64,000 nt of DNA, from contig NZ_SBHM01000007.1 in the NCBI RefSeq assembly GCF_004028095.1, positions 1,054,001-1,118,000 of the forward strand, given 5' to 3'. The stretch's first letter is position 1. Each line of letters begins with the position of its first letter. The DNA is from Paenarthrobacter ureafaciens. GTDB lineage: Bacteria > Actinomycetota > Actinomycetes > Actinomycetales > Micrococcaceae. Below are positions 41,443 through 50,160 of this stretch, one piece after another. The translations under genes were made by a program, and so were the position numbers. Below the pieces are notes generated by a model. That model was not told where the DNA came from and searched no databases. It worked only from the letters and a program-made list of their open reading frames with translations.

Positions 41443-42551
41443 GATGCGGAACTTTCCGGGGCTTCGGGCAGAAGGTAGGCATCCTGGGCATCCCAGGACA
41501 GGTAAGCCGCGTCTCCGAGCCTGGGCAGCTTTCCGCTGGAGGTCAGGAGCTGGGCATTGAGCGTGCGGTCTGCGACTCTGACGCCCACCGAGAGGGCATC
41601 TCCGGTGTAGCTGATCCGCTCGATAATGCCGGGGATGGCATCAGTGGCACCCTGCTCCGTGCCAACCCTGAGCCTATGCGGACGAATAACAAGTTCGCGG
41701 GTGGAGCCGGCCATGCCCGGAGCTCCCACGGCACCGAACTGTCCCAGGCCTTCCACGTCCACCTTGTAGTGGATTTCACCGTCGGCAGCCGAACCCATCT
41801 CAGCTACCACCCTCGCCTTCAGGAAGTTGGCCTGGCCAATGAAGTTTGCAACAAACCGCGTCCGGGGCCGTTCGTACACTTCGGTGGGCGATCCGAACTG
41901 TTCAATCAGGCCACCATTCATGACGGCAATGCGGTCGGCCATGTCCAGGGCCTCGTCCTGGTCATGGGTGACAAAGAGTGTTGTGGCCCGTGTCCGTTGC
42001 TGGATGGAGCGAATCTCGGTGCGCATTGTTTCGCGCAGCTTGGCGTCGAGGTTGGACAACGGCTCGTCAAGGAGAAGCAAGGTGGGTTCCACCACCAGGG
42101 CCCTCGCCAGGGCGATGCGCTGCTGCTGTCCGCCGGAGAGCTCCTTCGGCTGCCGTTTGGCCAGATGGCCCAGTTGGACCATGTCCAAGGCGCTGGCAAC
42201 ACGCTTCTGCTGCTCGGACTTGGACACCTGCCGCATCTGAAGGCCGAAACCGACGTTCTGTTCAACGTTCATGTGCGGGAACAGGGCGTAGGACTGGAAC
42301 ACCATGCCCATCCCGCGCTTGTTGACCGGGGTGTGGGTTATTTCCTTGCCGTCCACCACGATCGATCCCGCTGTGGGATCCATTAGCCCGGCGACCATGC
42401 GCAAAGTGGTCGTCTTACCGCATCCCGACGGGCCGAGGAGCGCCACCAGGTGCCCCTCTTCCACCTCCATGTTCAGGCGGTCGACGGCCGGATCAAGGCC
42501 GGCTGCGTATCTCTTGGTCAGATCCACGATCGACAATTTGGATTCAATCAT
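41439..42551 (-). CDS. ABC transporter ATPase, PotA-like
   Basis: A 370-residue ATPase with Walker A GPSGCGKTT near residue 40, signature LSGGQQQRIALARAL, Walker B LLLDEPLSNLD and the switch His in FVTHDQDEALDMADR. The C-terminal ~120 residues form the TOBE regulatory barrels of the PotA/FbpC/MalK group (REL VIRPHRLRVG region). It should drive the two permeases encoded downstream with the lipoprotein at 42600 delivering substrate. Confidence 0.93.
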   Translation of the reverse strand: MIESKLSIVDLTKRYAAGLDPAVDRLNMEVEEGHLVALLGPSGCGKTTTLRMVAGLMDPTAGSIVVDGKEITHTPVNKRGMGMVFQSYALFPHMNVEQNVGFGLQMRQVSKSEQQKRVASALDMVQLGHLAKRQPKELSGGQQQRIALARALVVEPTLLLLDEPLSNLDAKLRETMRTEIRSIQQRTRATTLFVTHDQDEALDMADRIAVMNGGLIEQFGSPTEVYERPRTRFVANFIGQANFLKARVVAEMGSAADGEIHYKVDVEGLGQFGAVGAPGMAGSTRELVIRPHRLRVGTEQGATDAIPGIIERISYTGDALSVGVRVADRTLNAQLLTSSGKLPRLGDAAYLSWDAQDAYLLPEAPESSAS

Positions 42552-42599
42552 TTTCAGTTCTCCTGAAGCGAAGTTGGTCGAGGGGCGCGCTGCCGGGCG

Positions 42600-43685
42600 C
42601 TACTTGGTGATGATTTGGCGCTTCCAGGTGTCGGTCCACTTGTCACGGGCCGAGGACAGGAACTGGACATCGAGGGGAACGATGTTGAGCGAACCATCAG
42701 TGGGGACCACGCGATCCTTCACCTCGGCCGGAAGTTCGGCGTTGGTCACGGACGGTGCGTAGAAGAGGGCCTTTGCGAAAGCCGTCTGGGCTTCGGGCGA
42801 CAAGGCGTAGTTGATGAACGTTTCAGCGGCCGCCTTGTTGGGGGCGTCCTTCACCAGGTTGACCGTGTTGATCTGGTAGACCGTGCCTTCCTTCGGGAAA
42901 GTCACGCCCATCTTCTTGTTGCTCTGGTCGCTGTAGAACTGGCCGCGGGCGTTCTGGCCGAGGCCAAGAACGGTCTGTCCCGTAATGACGTTCTGGTATT
43001 CGTCCGGGTTGGGTGCGAACGTCTGGACGCCAGGGGCCATCTCCTTCAGCTTCGCAACTGCCTTGTCGATGCTTTGGGTGTAGTCCTCCCCTTCCATCTT
43101 CGAGGTGATCGCCGTCAGGGAGAGACCGAGCAGGGACGGAGGAGCGTTGACGTTGATCCTGCCTGCGTATGCCGGGTCCCAGAGCACATCCCAGCTCTCA
43201 GGAGCCTTGGGGAACGTGGCCGTGTCGTACAAGAGCCCGACGGCGTCCAGCATGACGACGGGACCGAAACCGCTCTTGTCCTGGAACTTCTCAGGAACAT
43301 TGGCAAGGTTGGGGACTGCCGATTCATCGATCTTGTCGAACAGGCCCTGGGTGTTGCCTGTGGTGGACACGGAGTTGTCCATGATCGCCACGTCGGTTGC
43401 GGGATCGTTCTTCTGACCCTGCAACGCGCTCAGCATCTCCGCAGATGACCGCTTCGACGAGTAATTGATCTTGATGTCCGGGTACTTGGCCTTGAAGGGT
43501 TCGATCACGGCTGCGTTGTACTGGTCCTGCCAAACACCCGCGTAGGCGATGAGGTTGATTTCCCCCGACGTGGCGCTGGAGTTGCTGGTGCCGGCGCTCC
43601 CTGAACCACCTCCGCACCCGGTGAGAACGAGTGTGGCCGCGGCTGCCGCCGCCAGCACCACTTTGCCTTTACTGAACAGATTCAT
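42600..43685 (-). CDS. ABC transporter substrate-binding lipoprotein, PotD-like
   Basis: A 361-residue exported lipoprotein with lipobox LVLTGC (Cys near 24) after a classic signal peptide. The mature part is a family-1 binding protein of the PotD/iron type: LIAYAGVWQDQYNAAVIEPF, VAIMDNSVST, GFGPVVMLDAVGLLYD and QTVLGLGQNARGQF. The acidic residues usual for polyamine binding are not obvious, so substrate could equally be another cation or organic acid. It is the first gene of its operon; 48 bases separate it from the ATPase gene. Confidence 0.87.
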   Translation of the reverse strand: MNLFSKGKVVLAAAAAATLVLTGCGGGSGSAGTSNSSATSGEINLIAYAGVWQDQYNAAVIEPFKAKYPDIKINYSSKRSSAEMLSALQGQKNDPATDVAIMDNSVSTTGNTQGLFDKIDESAVPNLANVPEKFQDKSGFGPVVMLDAVGLLYDTATFPKAPESWDVLWDPAYAGRINVNAPPSLLGLSLTAITSKMEGEDYTQSIDKAVAKLKEMAPGVQTFAPNPDEYQNVITGQTVLGLGQNARGQFYSDQSNKKMGVTFPKEGTVYQINTVNLVKDAPNKAAAETFINYALSPEAQTAFAKALFYAPSVTNAELPAEVKDRVVPTDGSLNIVPLDVQFLSSARDKWTDTWKRQIITK

Positions 43686-44063
43686 TAATTGACTCTTTCC
43701 ATGTGGAGGAAGAATTTGACGTCGTCAGCAAATGTCTTCCGAGGGTGCAGGGAAATGTTTATTTCTATTGGGGTAGAAAAGGGAAAATATTGATAAGGAT
43801 GTGTTCCCGGCTCTCAACCTAATGCTGGAGATATGCATCACACAAAGACCTATTGAGTATCCCTCCATAGCTTTCCCTTATGACGCCCGGCACCCACGAC
43901 GCCGCCATGACCGGCCTGTTGGCAAAGCACCCGAGCGGGTCATCTGATTTGCTTATGCAGGTATCAGGATTTGATCTTGGTCATGAGCCGCCCCGGAACC
44001 TAACGTGGTCTCGCAGAAGGCAGAAAGCCTTAACGAGTTCGGGATTGCGATTGGGAGGCTAAC
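43686..44063. promoter_or_regulatory. Divergent intergenic region before the PotD-like operon
   Basis: About 380 bases with an AT-rich pocket (about 43755-43800, containing GAAAAGGGAAAATATTGATAA) that is unusual for this genome and probably holds the promoter of the transporter operon. GGGAGG at 44053-44058 is the ribosome site of the small gene at 44064. I see no riboswitch, repeat or RNA gene. Confidence 0.35.
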
Positions 44064-44285
44064 GTGAAGAAGGTCCGCATTTTTCCCGACGAATCACGGA
44101 GCGGCGCGCCGCTATTGGCAGCCAGGACAGGATCCCACTGCCCAGCCAATGGATTCTGGCTGCCGGAAGGCAGCAGCGGACAGCCGATCTTCGTTTTCGA
44201 AGGCAGTGTTATGCCTGCCAGCGAAACGGGCGCTGTGGTTTGGCACCTTCAGGCATCGGCAGAGACGGGGCGGGCGGCACCCTGA
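44064..44285 (+). CDS. Small hypothetical protein
   Basis: A 73-residue soluble protein. GTG 44064 has GGGAGG five bases upstream, a near-ideal site. It contains SGAPLLAARTGSHCPANGFW and FEGSVMPASETGAVVW, with a single Cys. I believe similar short proteins occur in related actinobacteria, but no function is known. Its 3' end overlaps the ECF gene tail by 37 bases on the other strand. Confidence 0.6.
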   Translation: MKKVRIFPDESRSGAPLLAARTGSHCPANGFWLPEGSSGQPIFVFEGSVMPASETGAVVWHLQASAETGRAAP

Positions 44286-47143
44286 CCTTCCGCAGCCGTT
44301 CCGGACTGGCCGCTCAGCGGCTTCGCGCGTCTCAGCGCCGCAAGCACCGCGCGTCCCACCAACGCGATACCCACGATCGTGGTGACTGCCCGCAGGGTGT
44401 CCCATCCCGCCGTCGAAGTGATGAACGAATACAGCAGGAAGCTACTGAGGTTGGCGGACAGCGGGGCGCCCGGTACGTAGGAGATGCCCGTCCCAGCGCC
44501 CACTGCGAAAGGCCAGAACCACAGGTTGGTCAGCAAACCGAACACGTAGGACGCCACAACGCCGTAAGCGCACAGCATCCACAGCTCGGCCTTGCCGCGC
44601 ACGTTCCGGGGCAGGAGGCCGGCCCCGGCGCCGACCCAGGCGCACGCGAAGATCTGGAACGGCGACCACGGACCAATACCGCTCCACAGGGCACTTGAAA
44701 CAGCGATCGTCGCAGCGCCCAGCAGCATGCCAAAGCGGGCACCGAAGGCGCGGCCTGCCAGGATCAGCAGGATGAAGACCGCTTCAACGCCCCCGACGCC
44801 GGTGCTCGCCACCCGGATTGCGGAACCAACCGCTGCAAGGACTCCGAGCAGCGCTACTGTGTGCGCCGAGCGGACGGAGCCGTCGAGGGACACGACAATG
44901 GCCACCACCGCCAGCGGCGCAATGGCAAGAGCCGCATAAGGAAGTGCGGCTGCGGCATCCTGGGGAAGCGCGGCTGCGACCAAGGGCCAGCAAAACGCTC
45001 CCAGGGCCAGCACGTTTGCTGCCGCGAGGATGGCCACTTCGACGGACCGCGGCATGCGGAAATGCCGGGTAGGGCGGCGGGTAGCGTGCAGTGCGGGCAT
45101 GGCAACGTGGTCATGCCTTGGGTTCGCACCATGCAGGGAGATGGACTCCGGCATCGCCTCCGCCGGAACAGCCGGAGCAGGAGCTGGCGCAGCAACTGGC
45201 ACGGGAGTAGGCCCGGGAACAGCGGGAGCCACACCCTCACGCATCGGGAGTATCCGGGCGCCGATTTGCCGGGCGAAATCAAGATCGTGCGTGGCAATCA
45301 GGACCGCCGCGCCCGTCCCCGCCGCCGCACGCAACGCCGTCGCCACGGCACCCCGGGCTGTGGGATCGAGGCCCCTGGTGGGTTCGTCGATGAGGAGGAC
45401 CTGGGGGTCGTCGGCTGTCTGCAGGGTGATGGCAGGGATGCGCCGCTCCCCTGCCGAGAGATCCCGTGGGTGCTCGGTTCCGCCGGGCATCCCTGGCTGT
45501 CCACGAAGGAGTGCCAAGCGGGCCCAGGCCGGGATGGTTGGTCCGGCAACCGTATCCCGTCCGCCGGCGCTGGCTGCATGCCGGGCGGTGCGTCGATCTG
45601 CCGCACGGAGTTCTCCTGCCACGGTATCCCGGGTGAAGAGGTCATCTGAGGCGTCGGGTACCAAGGCGATACGGCCGCCGTCGATCTTCGCTTCGCTACC
45701 GGTTCCCTCGCCGAGGGCCAGAGCAACCAGCAGCGACGATTTTCCGGCACCGTTCGGCCCAACCAGCGCCACGATCTCGCCCCGGTGCACGGACAGCGAA
45801 GCATCGCGCACCAACGCTTTACCGTCCCGATGCACTGACAGGTTGCTCGCGGAGAGCACGCGTTCGGCTCCCCGAGGCTCTTCGATCGCCGCCGACGTCG
45901 GGCTTTCCTCGACCGGAAGCGAAGGTGCGGGTGCAGCGGCCGGTACCAGGCCGCCGTCGTGCATTGTCCACCAGGCGTCGGCGATCGGCACCAGGGGCCG
46001 CGCACGGTGCTCTGCGACGATGACGCAGGCTCCCGACTCCCGCGCGAGGCTGTTGAGGACGGCGATGACACGGTGCCGGGCATTCGGGTCGAGGTCGGCG
46101 AGCGGCTCGTCCACCAGAAGCACGGGCGGGCGGTCCACCACCGCGGCGGCGATGGCCACGAGGGTCGCTTCCCCTGCCGAAAGTGTGCTGAGGTCCCGGT
46201 GCAAGAGCGCCGTGACGCCGATGCGTTCCGCGACCTCGAGCGTCCGTGCCTTGGCGTCCTCGCGCGGTTCCCCGCGCAATTCCAGCGCGAGCGCGATCTC
46301 GTCCTCAACGCGCGTGCTCGCGAAGGCGGCCCGCGGATTTTGAAGCACGACGCCGATCAGACGGGCCGTGTCGCGTGGCGGCGCATCCGCCCTCTTCACA
46401 GCGCCGACGTGGACCGTGCCGGAGATATTTCCGCCGTCGACGTGGGACAGCAGGCCGGCAATGCCGCGAAGAATGGTCGATTTGCCGGAGCCGGTGGGGC
46501 CGGTGATCACGGTGACCGAACCGGGCGCAGGACGGAAATTGTCGATGCGGAGCCGGGTGCTGCCGATGGTGAAGAAGGCCTCATTGATCTCCACGGGTGC
46601 CCGGCCGGTTCCGTGGGGCGCGTGCCGGCTGTTCCGGCTGCCAAAGCCGCGCAACTCAAGGGCCGCGGCTACCCGGCTGGCATGCTCGAGCGTGCGTTCC
46701 AGCATGGGCACCAAGGCCCGCGGGCCGAATTTCTCGCCCCTCAGCCGGAAGGCCAAGCGGACGGAACGAGCGGCGTCGGCGAGCGCCGGAAGCGCGGCCC
46801 ACGCGACCACCAGCGTGCGCGCGATGCCCTGGAACGGACCGCCGCGGGCAAGGCGCACAAACCCCCGGGCTACATCCACCCAGGCGTTGACCAGGCCGAA
46901 AGCGAGAATCAGGCCAGCGATCGGCAAGGCCGACAACACCGCGTCCCACAGCCCCGGTGCGGTGACAGGGCCGAGCAGGACGACGTGGGCGAACGGCGCC
47001 GGCAGCCTGACCGGCGGCAGGTTGAGAAGAACGGGACCGTCGGCGCCCGCTCCGTTAAAGAGGATGCGATAGATGACCCGCGCCGCAACGAAGATAACGG
47101 CGAGTGCCGCTGCAGCGCGTAACGGTGCGGGCCTGAAGGTCAT
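44249..47143 (-). CDS. ECF-type ABC importer fused in one polypeptide (T-A-A-S)
   Basis: A 964-residue protein carrying all four ECF parts. Residues ~1-175 are EcfT with hydrophobic helices and the coupling motif AALELRGFG. ATPase 1 (~190-410) has GPTGSGKST, QNPRAAF, LSAGEATLVAIA and LLVDEPLADLD. ATPase 2 (~440-650) has GPNGAGKSS, LSAGERRIPAI and LLIDEPTRGLD; its Q-loop Gln is not evident. A Pro/Ala linker (~660-690) leads to a six-helix S component (~715-925). Coupled by ATGA to a DUF4430-like lipoprotein, it may import cobalamin; that substrate is inferred. Confidence 0.85.
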   Translation of the reverse strand: MTFRPAPLRAAAALAVIFVAARVIYRILFNGAGADGPVLLNLPPVRLPAPFAHVVLLGPVTAPGLWDAVLSALPIAGLILAFGLVNAWVDVARGFVRLARGGPFQGIARTLVVAWAALPALADAARSVRLAFRLRGEKFGPRALVPMLERTLEHASRVAAALELRGFGSRNSRHAPHGTGRAPVEINEAFFTIGSTRLRIDNFRPAPGSVTVITGPTGSGKSTILRGIAGLLSHVDGGNISGTVHVGAVKRADAPPRDTARLIGVVLQNPRAAFASTRVEDEIALALELRGEPREDAKARTLEVAERIGVTALLHRDLSTLSAGEATLVAIAAAVVDRPPVLLVDEPLADLDPNARHRVIAVLNSLARESGACVIVAEHRARPLVPIADAWWTMHDGGLVPAAAPAPSLPVEESPTSAAIEEPRGAERVLSASNLSVHRDGKALVRDASLSVHRGEIVALVGPNGAGKSSLLVALALGEGTGSEAKIDGGRIALVPDASDDLFTRDTVAGELRAADRRTARHAASAGGRDTVAGPTIPAWARLALLRGQPGMPGGTEHPRDLSAGERRIPAITLQTADDPQVLLIDEPTRGLDPTARGAVATALRAAAGTGAAVLIATHDLDFARQIGARILPMREGVAPAVPGPTPVPVAAPAPAPAVPAEAMPESISLHGANPRHDHVAMPALHATRRPTRHFRMPRSVEVAILAAANVLALGAFCWPLVAAALPQDAAAALPYAALAIAPLAVVAIVVSLDGSVRSAHTVALLGVLAAVGSAIRVASTGVGGVEAVFILLILAGRAFGARFGMLLGAATIAVSSALWSGIGPWSPFQIFACAWVGAGAGLLPRNVRGKAELWMLCAYGVVASYVFGLLTNLWFWPFAVGAGTGISYVPGAPLSANLSSFLLYSFITSTAGWDTLRAVTTIVGIALVGRAVLAALRRAKPLSGQSGTAAEGQGAARPVSADA

Positions 47144-47709
47144 GCCGTGGGTGTGGCGGGTGCGCCGTCAACCGTGTAGAGCAGTTCCAGGCTCTCGCCC
47201 GGCTTGACCTGCTGGGTGGCCAGGCCTTCCTGCGCGTAGGTCCAGTCACCGGAGGCGGGCTTGATCCAGATAGCCCAGTAAGCGAAGGCTGCCGGCATGG
47301 TGGCGCATTCTTCGCGGTAGGTGCCGCCCTTGTGGGTGATGTCGAAGTCGGCAGCGGGCACGCCGTTGACGCGGCAGACCAGCTCGGCGGGGTACTGCTT
47401 GGTGCCCTCGGTCTTCACGTCGGCTTGTTCGAGGACTTTGGCTGCGGTGGTGGCCTCGCTGACGGGCACGCAGACGGACTCGGTGGCGGCAGCTTGCTTG
47501 ATGGCGCCGGAATCGACAATGACCTTGACGCCGTCGCAGGGGCCGGAGTCAGCGGCTGCGCTGGCAGAGGTGCTTGATGCTGCTTCGCTGGAGGTCGCGG
47601 TGGGGTTCGGCTGGGTGGAGGCCGGCGTGGAACATGCTGCGAGGGCGATGAGGAGACCGGCGGCGGCGAGGGTGCTCGCGGCGGCGGTGCGGATCTTGGG
47701 AAAAGTCAC
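47140..47709 (-). CDS. Lipoprotein with DUF4430-like domain
   Basis: A 189-residue exported lipoprotein with lipobox ALAAC (Cys near 26), a Ser/Thr/Ala linker, and a domain containing VNGVPAADFDITHKGG and ASGDWTYAQEGLATQQVKPGESLELLY. The YWAIWI...GDW segment resembles DUF4430, a domain related to the C-terminal part of transcobalamin. With the ECF importer directly downstream (4-nt overlap), a surface vitamin-binding role is likely. The GTG start lacks a clear ribosome site, so the mRNA may be leaderless. Confidence 0.72.
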   Translation of the reverse strand: MTFPKIRTAAASTLAAAGLLIALAACSTPASTQPNPTATSSEAASSTSASAAADSGPCDGVKVIVDSGAIKQAAATESVCVPVSEATTAAKVLEQADVKTEGTKQYPAELVCRVNGVPAADFDITHKGGTYREECATMPAAFAYWAIWIKPASGDWTYAQEGLATQQVKPGESLELLYTVDGAPATPTA

Positions 47710-47859
47710 GGATTAAGGGTAGGGGTTTTAGGCGTTTTGGGGCTTGGGAACAGCCTTGTGTGACGCCGGGTGGCATGCGGTCTGCGTTGTCCTATGCCGC
47801 CGGCCCGGTCCTTGCGCCCGCCACCTTGGCCGGGGCGCCTTGGCCCGTCGCTGTCGATT

Positions 47860-47883
47860 GGACCTCAACAATTGTTGAGGTCC
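47860..47883. promoter_or_regulatory. Perfect 24-bp palindrome in a divergent promoter region
   Basis: The half-site GGACCTCAACAA at 47860-47871 is followed at once by its exact complement to 47883. It lies between the ECF/lipoprotein operon and the flavin reductase gene, within ~95 bases of the latter. No regulator gene is adjacent. It may be an operator for a dimeric repressor. A GC-rich hairpin (CCCCGG...CCGGGG near 47898-47913) follows. Confidence 0.6.
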
Positions 47884-47975
47884 TAGGGTAGTAGGGACCC
47901 CGGAAACCCGGGGACTGCTACGAAAGCGCAGGCCCATGCCCCCCCTCCAGTGCCCCCGCAGACTCAACTCCCACG

Positions 47976-48461
47976 ATGACCGACCTCTTCCGCAGCGCCT
48001 TCCGGTCCCACCCTGCCGGCGTAACTGTAGTGACCGCCGTCGGGCATTCCGGGCCGGTGGGCCTGACCGCCTCCTCTGTCGCGTCGGTTTCCGCGGATCC
48101 GCCGGCGCTTTCCTTCTCCCTGTCCGGCAGCCGTTCCGCCGAGCAGCTGATCGAGGCTGAAACGGTGGTGGTCCACATGATGGCTGCCTCCCAGGTGGAC
48201 CTCGTGAAGGTGTTTTCCAAGCCCGGCACAGAGCGGTTCACCGCCGGCATGGACTGGACGACGCTGCCGACCGGGGAGCCTCTTTTGGGAGGAGTCCTGT
48301 GGGCGCTGCGCTGCAGGATCACGCACAGGGTTCCGGTAGGCGCCTCGATCCTGCTGGCGGCGGAGGTGCTTGAGGTTGTGGGTCAGCCTGGACAAGGTAC
48401 GCCGCTGGTCTACCATGACCGCGGTTTCTACCGGCTGACGGAGGAGGCGCGGATCGGGTAG
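47976..48461 (+). CDS. Flavin reductase-domain protein
   Basis: A 161-residue flavin reductase (FMN-binding split barrel) protein: FRSHPAGVTVVTAVG, GLTASSVASVSADPPALSFSLS and CRITHRVPVGASILLAAEVLEV. It would supply reduced FMN or FAD to a monooxygenase, though no oxygenase is adjacent. No clear ribosome site precedes ATG 47976. A decayed copy of the same domain lies near 50040-50160. Confidence 0.85.
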   Translation: MTDLFRSAFRSHPAGVTVVTAVGHSGPVGLTASSVASVSADPPALSFSLSGSRSAEQLIEAETVVVHMMAASQVDLVKVFSKPGTERFTAGMDWTTLPTGEPLLGGVLWALRCRITHRVPVGASILLAAEVLEVVGQPGQGTPLVYHDRGFYRLTEEARIG

Positions 48462-48547
48462 AAGAGCCCGACGGCGGCAGGCGGGCCGAGGCTGGCGCAG
48501 ATCTACTGTGGCGTTTACTTGACACTTCAACTTATTGCGTGCGACGC

Positions 48548-48565
48548 TAGTTGTAGCTTCAACTA
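48548..48565. promoter_or_regulatory. Candidate operator upstream of the DoxX gene
   Basis: TAGTTG-TAGCTT-CAACTA is a perfect 6-6-6 inverted repeat 60 bases before the DoxX start. CTTCAACT recurs at 48525 and 48558 as the start of two ~22-base direct repeats. A TTGACA lies at 48519. The layout suits a MarR-, HxlR- or PadR-type repressor controlling the DoxX/NADP-binding pair. Confidence 0.5.
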
Positions 48566-48625
48566 ATGCGTAGCGACAGTCCGACTCTCAGGACGACGCT
48601 CCCCCTCGTTCGAACGGTAACCATC

Positions 48626-49057
48626 ATGAATCAGTTCTCCCCCGCCGCTACCACGGCAGTGACCGTCCTGCGGGTCCTCGCAGGCTTCGTCTTTGCCGCC
48701 CACGGCTGGCAGAAGTTCAGCCAGTTCACCATTGCCGGCACCCAGGCGTCCTTCGCCGAAATGGGCGTCCCCGCAGCAAACATCGTCGCTCCGCTCGTGG
48801 CGACCCTGGAACTTGCCGGTGGAATTGCCCTGATCCTGGGCGTGCTGACCCGCGTGTTCGCCGCACTTCTCGCCGTGGACATGCTCGGAGCCCTGTTCCT
48901 GGTTCACGCACCGGCCGGCGTCTTCGCGGCCGATGGTGGCTATGAGCTGGTCCTGGCCCTGGCTGCGGCAGCAATCGCTATCGCGCTCTTTGGCCCGGCC
49001 AAGTTCTCAGGTGATTACGCCCTGTTCAGCCGGACAAGGTTTAAGGCCCTCGTCTAA
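48626..49057 (+). CDS. DoxX-family membrane protein
   Basis: A 143-residue DoxX protein with four helices and the family pattern VLRVLAGFVFAAHGWQKF at the start, then PLVATLELAGGIALILGVLTR and LLAVDMLGALFLVH. DoxX proteins have been linked to thiol and redox stress at the membrane. ATG 48626 begins the conserved region; the frame extends to 48566 without conservation. It is followed closely by the NADP-binding gene, a pairing common in actinobacteria. Confidence 0.85.
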   Translation: MNQFSPAATTAVTVLRVLAGFVFAAHGWQKFSQFTIAGTQASFAEMGVPAANIVAPLVATLELAGGIALILGVLTRVFAALLAVDMLGALFLVHAPAGVFAADGGYELVLALAAAAIAIALFGPAKFSGDYALFSRTRFKALV

Positions 49058-49132
49058 TACCGCGTGGCCCCTCCACCCAACGAAATGATCCCCGTGAACT
49101 TCCTGTCCCACCTTTTTGGAAAGAAGAAGAAA

Positions 49133-49777
49133 ATGACTGATATCACCATCATCGGAACCGGCAACATGGCCCGCGGCCTGGCAACCCGGGCAATCGCCGC
49201 CGGCAAGAGCGTCCAGCTGCTCGCACACGAAGACAAGGCCAAGGCCCAGGTTCTCGCTTCGGAACTCGGCGGCCAGGTCTCAACCGGGGTGGTGGGCGAC
49301 GAGCTCACCAGCAACCTCGTGATCCCGGCTGTCTACTTCGACGCAGCCAAAGCCATTGTTGCCCGTTACGGCGATGCCCTGAACGGCAAGGTCTACGTGG
49401 ACATCACCAACCCCGTGGACTTCGCCACCTTCGAAGGCCTGGCAGTGCCCGCAGACAGCTCTGCTGCCGAAGAACTCCAGAAAATCACCGGCGCAAGCGT
49501 CGTCAAGGCCTTCAACACCACGTTCGCGGCGACCCTCGGTGAAGGTGCCGTAGCAGGACACGTCCTTGACGTCCTGATCGCCGGAGATGACGAGGCCGCA
49601 ATCCAGACCGTCGTCGACTTCGCCGCCGGAGCCGGGCTCAACCCGGTGGTCGTCGGCCCCCAGCGCCGTGCCCGGCAGCTCGAGCAGACCGGCTTCCTCC
49701 ACATCCTGCTCTCCGCCAATGACGAACTCCCGGCGTACCAGTGGAACTCCGGCCTGAAGCTGGTCCCCGCCGCGTAG
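49133..49777 (+). CDS. NADP-binding F420-reductase-like protein
   Basis: A Rossmann-fold protein of about 214 residues like F420-dependent NADP reductase: DITIIGTGNMARGLATRAIA at the N-terminus, then KVYVDITNPVDF and ASVVKAFNTTFAATLGEG. ATG 49133 follows AAGAAGAAGAAA; a GTG at 49094 would add NFLSHLFGKKKKM, which I have seen in homologues, so the longer form is possible. The sequence alone does not show whether it uses F420 or another electron partner. The final codons (LVPAA) are tandemly repeated after the stop. Confidence 0.82.
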   Translation: MTDITIIGTGNMARGLATRAIAAGKSVQLLAHEDKAKAQVLASELGGQVSTGVVGDELTSNLVIPAVYFDAAKAIVARYGDALNGKVYVDITNPVDFATFEGLAVPADSSAAEELQKITGASVVKAFNTTFAATLGEGAVAGHVLDVLIAGDDEAAIQTVVDFAAGAGLNPVVVGPQRRARQLEQTGFLHILLSANDELPAYQWNSGLKLVPAA

Positions 49778-49817
49778 TCCTGGTCCCCGCCGCGGTCCTG
49801 GTCCCCGCCGCTTAGTC
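49760..49817 (+). repeat. Three tandem copies of a gene's terminal codons
   Basis: The unit CTGGTCCCCGCCGC plus 4-6 variable bases occurs at 49760-49779, 49780-49797 and 49798-49817. The first copy is the true end of the upstream gene (coding LVPAA then stop); the next two lie after the stop. It parallels the 3'-end duplication at 6671-6809. Confidence 0.85.
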
Positions 49818-49910
49818 GAAGTACCGAGGCATCAACGCAGGCCGCGCCCCATACAGTGGGGTGCGGCCTTGTTGTCGAAAGGTAGGCTGCGACGACGAGA
49901 GTCACCGGGA

Positions 49911-50019
49911 TTAGGTCGGTTTCATGATCCAGTCGGCAAGTTCGGCAGCAGTTTCTGAAGTAATGACATGACCGCCGGGATCTTTGTGGGCCTTCGTGTT
50001 TGGTGGTGTTACGGGAGCC
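49911..50019 (-). pseudogene. Possible C-terminal gene fragment
   Basis: The minus strand reads VTPPNTKAHKDPGG and then HVITSETAAELADWIMKPT to a TAA at 49911, which looks like a genuine protein C-terminus. No start or body is present upstream, where the sequence becomes a different relic. I cannot name the family. Confidence 0.35.
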
Positions 50020-50039
50020 GGAGAGCTGGGACGCCACCA

Positions 50040-50160
50040 GTTTGCGGAGTCAGCGCTGGGGCATTCCGGCTTACGGCCCGGCGGGATCCCTTAGGGCGTT
50101 GAGCTGCCGTATCACGCTCCGGTTCGGGCTGGGTACGTCAATCCTGCTGGCAGAAAAGGG
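50040..50160 (+). pseudogene. Frameshifted flavin reductase relic
   Basis: One frame gives FAESALGHSGLRPGGIP and the next frame RALSCRITLRFGLGTSILLAEK. The latter matches WALRCRITHRVPVGASILLAAEV of the intact flavin reductase at 47976. The frame change, missing N-terminus and lack of a ribosome site mark it as decayed. Confidence 0.55.

Noticed and set aside
45959..47122. Long plus-strand frames opposite the ECF gene
   Set aside because: The minus strand carries Walker motifs, signature motifs and membrane helices; the plus-strand frames carry none.
47710..47975. Cobalamin riboswitch upstream of the ECF/lipoprotein operon
   Set aside because: I found no convincing B12 box or conserved core on the minus strand. 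The main structure is the 24-bp palindrome.
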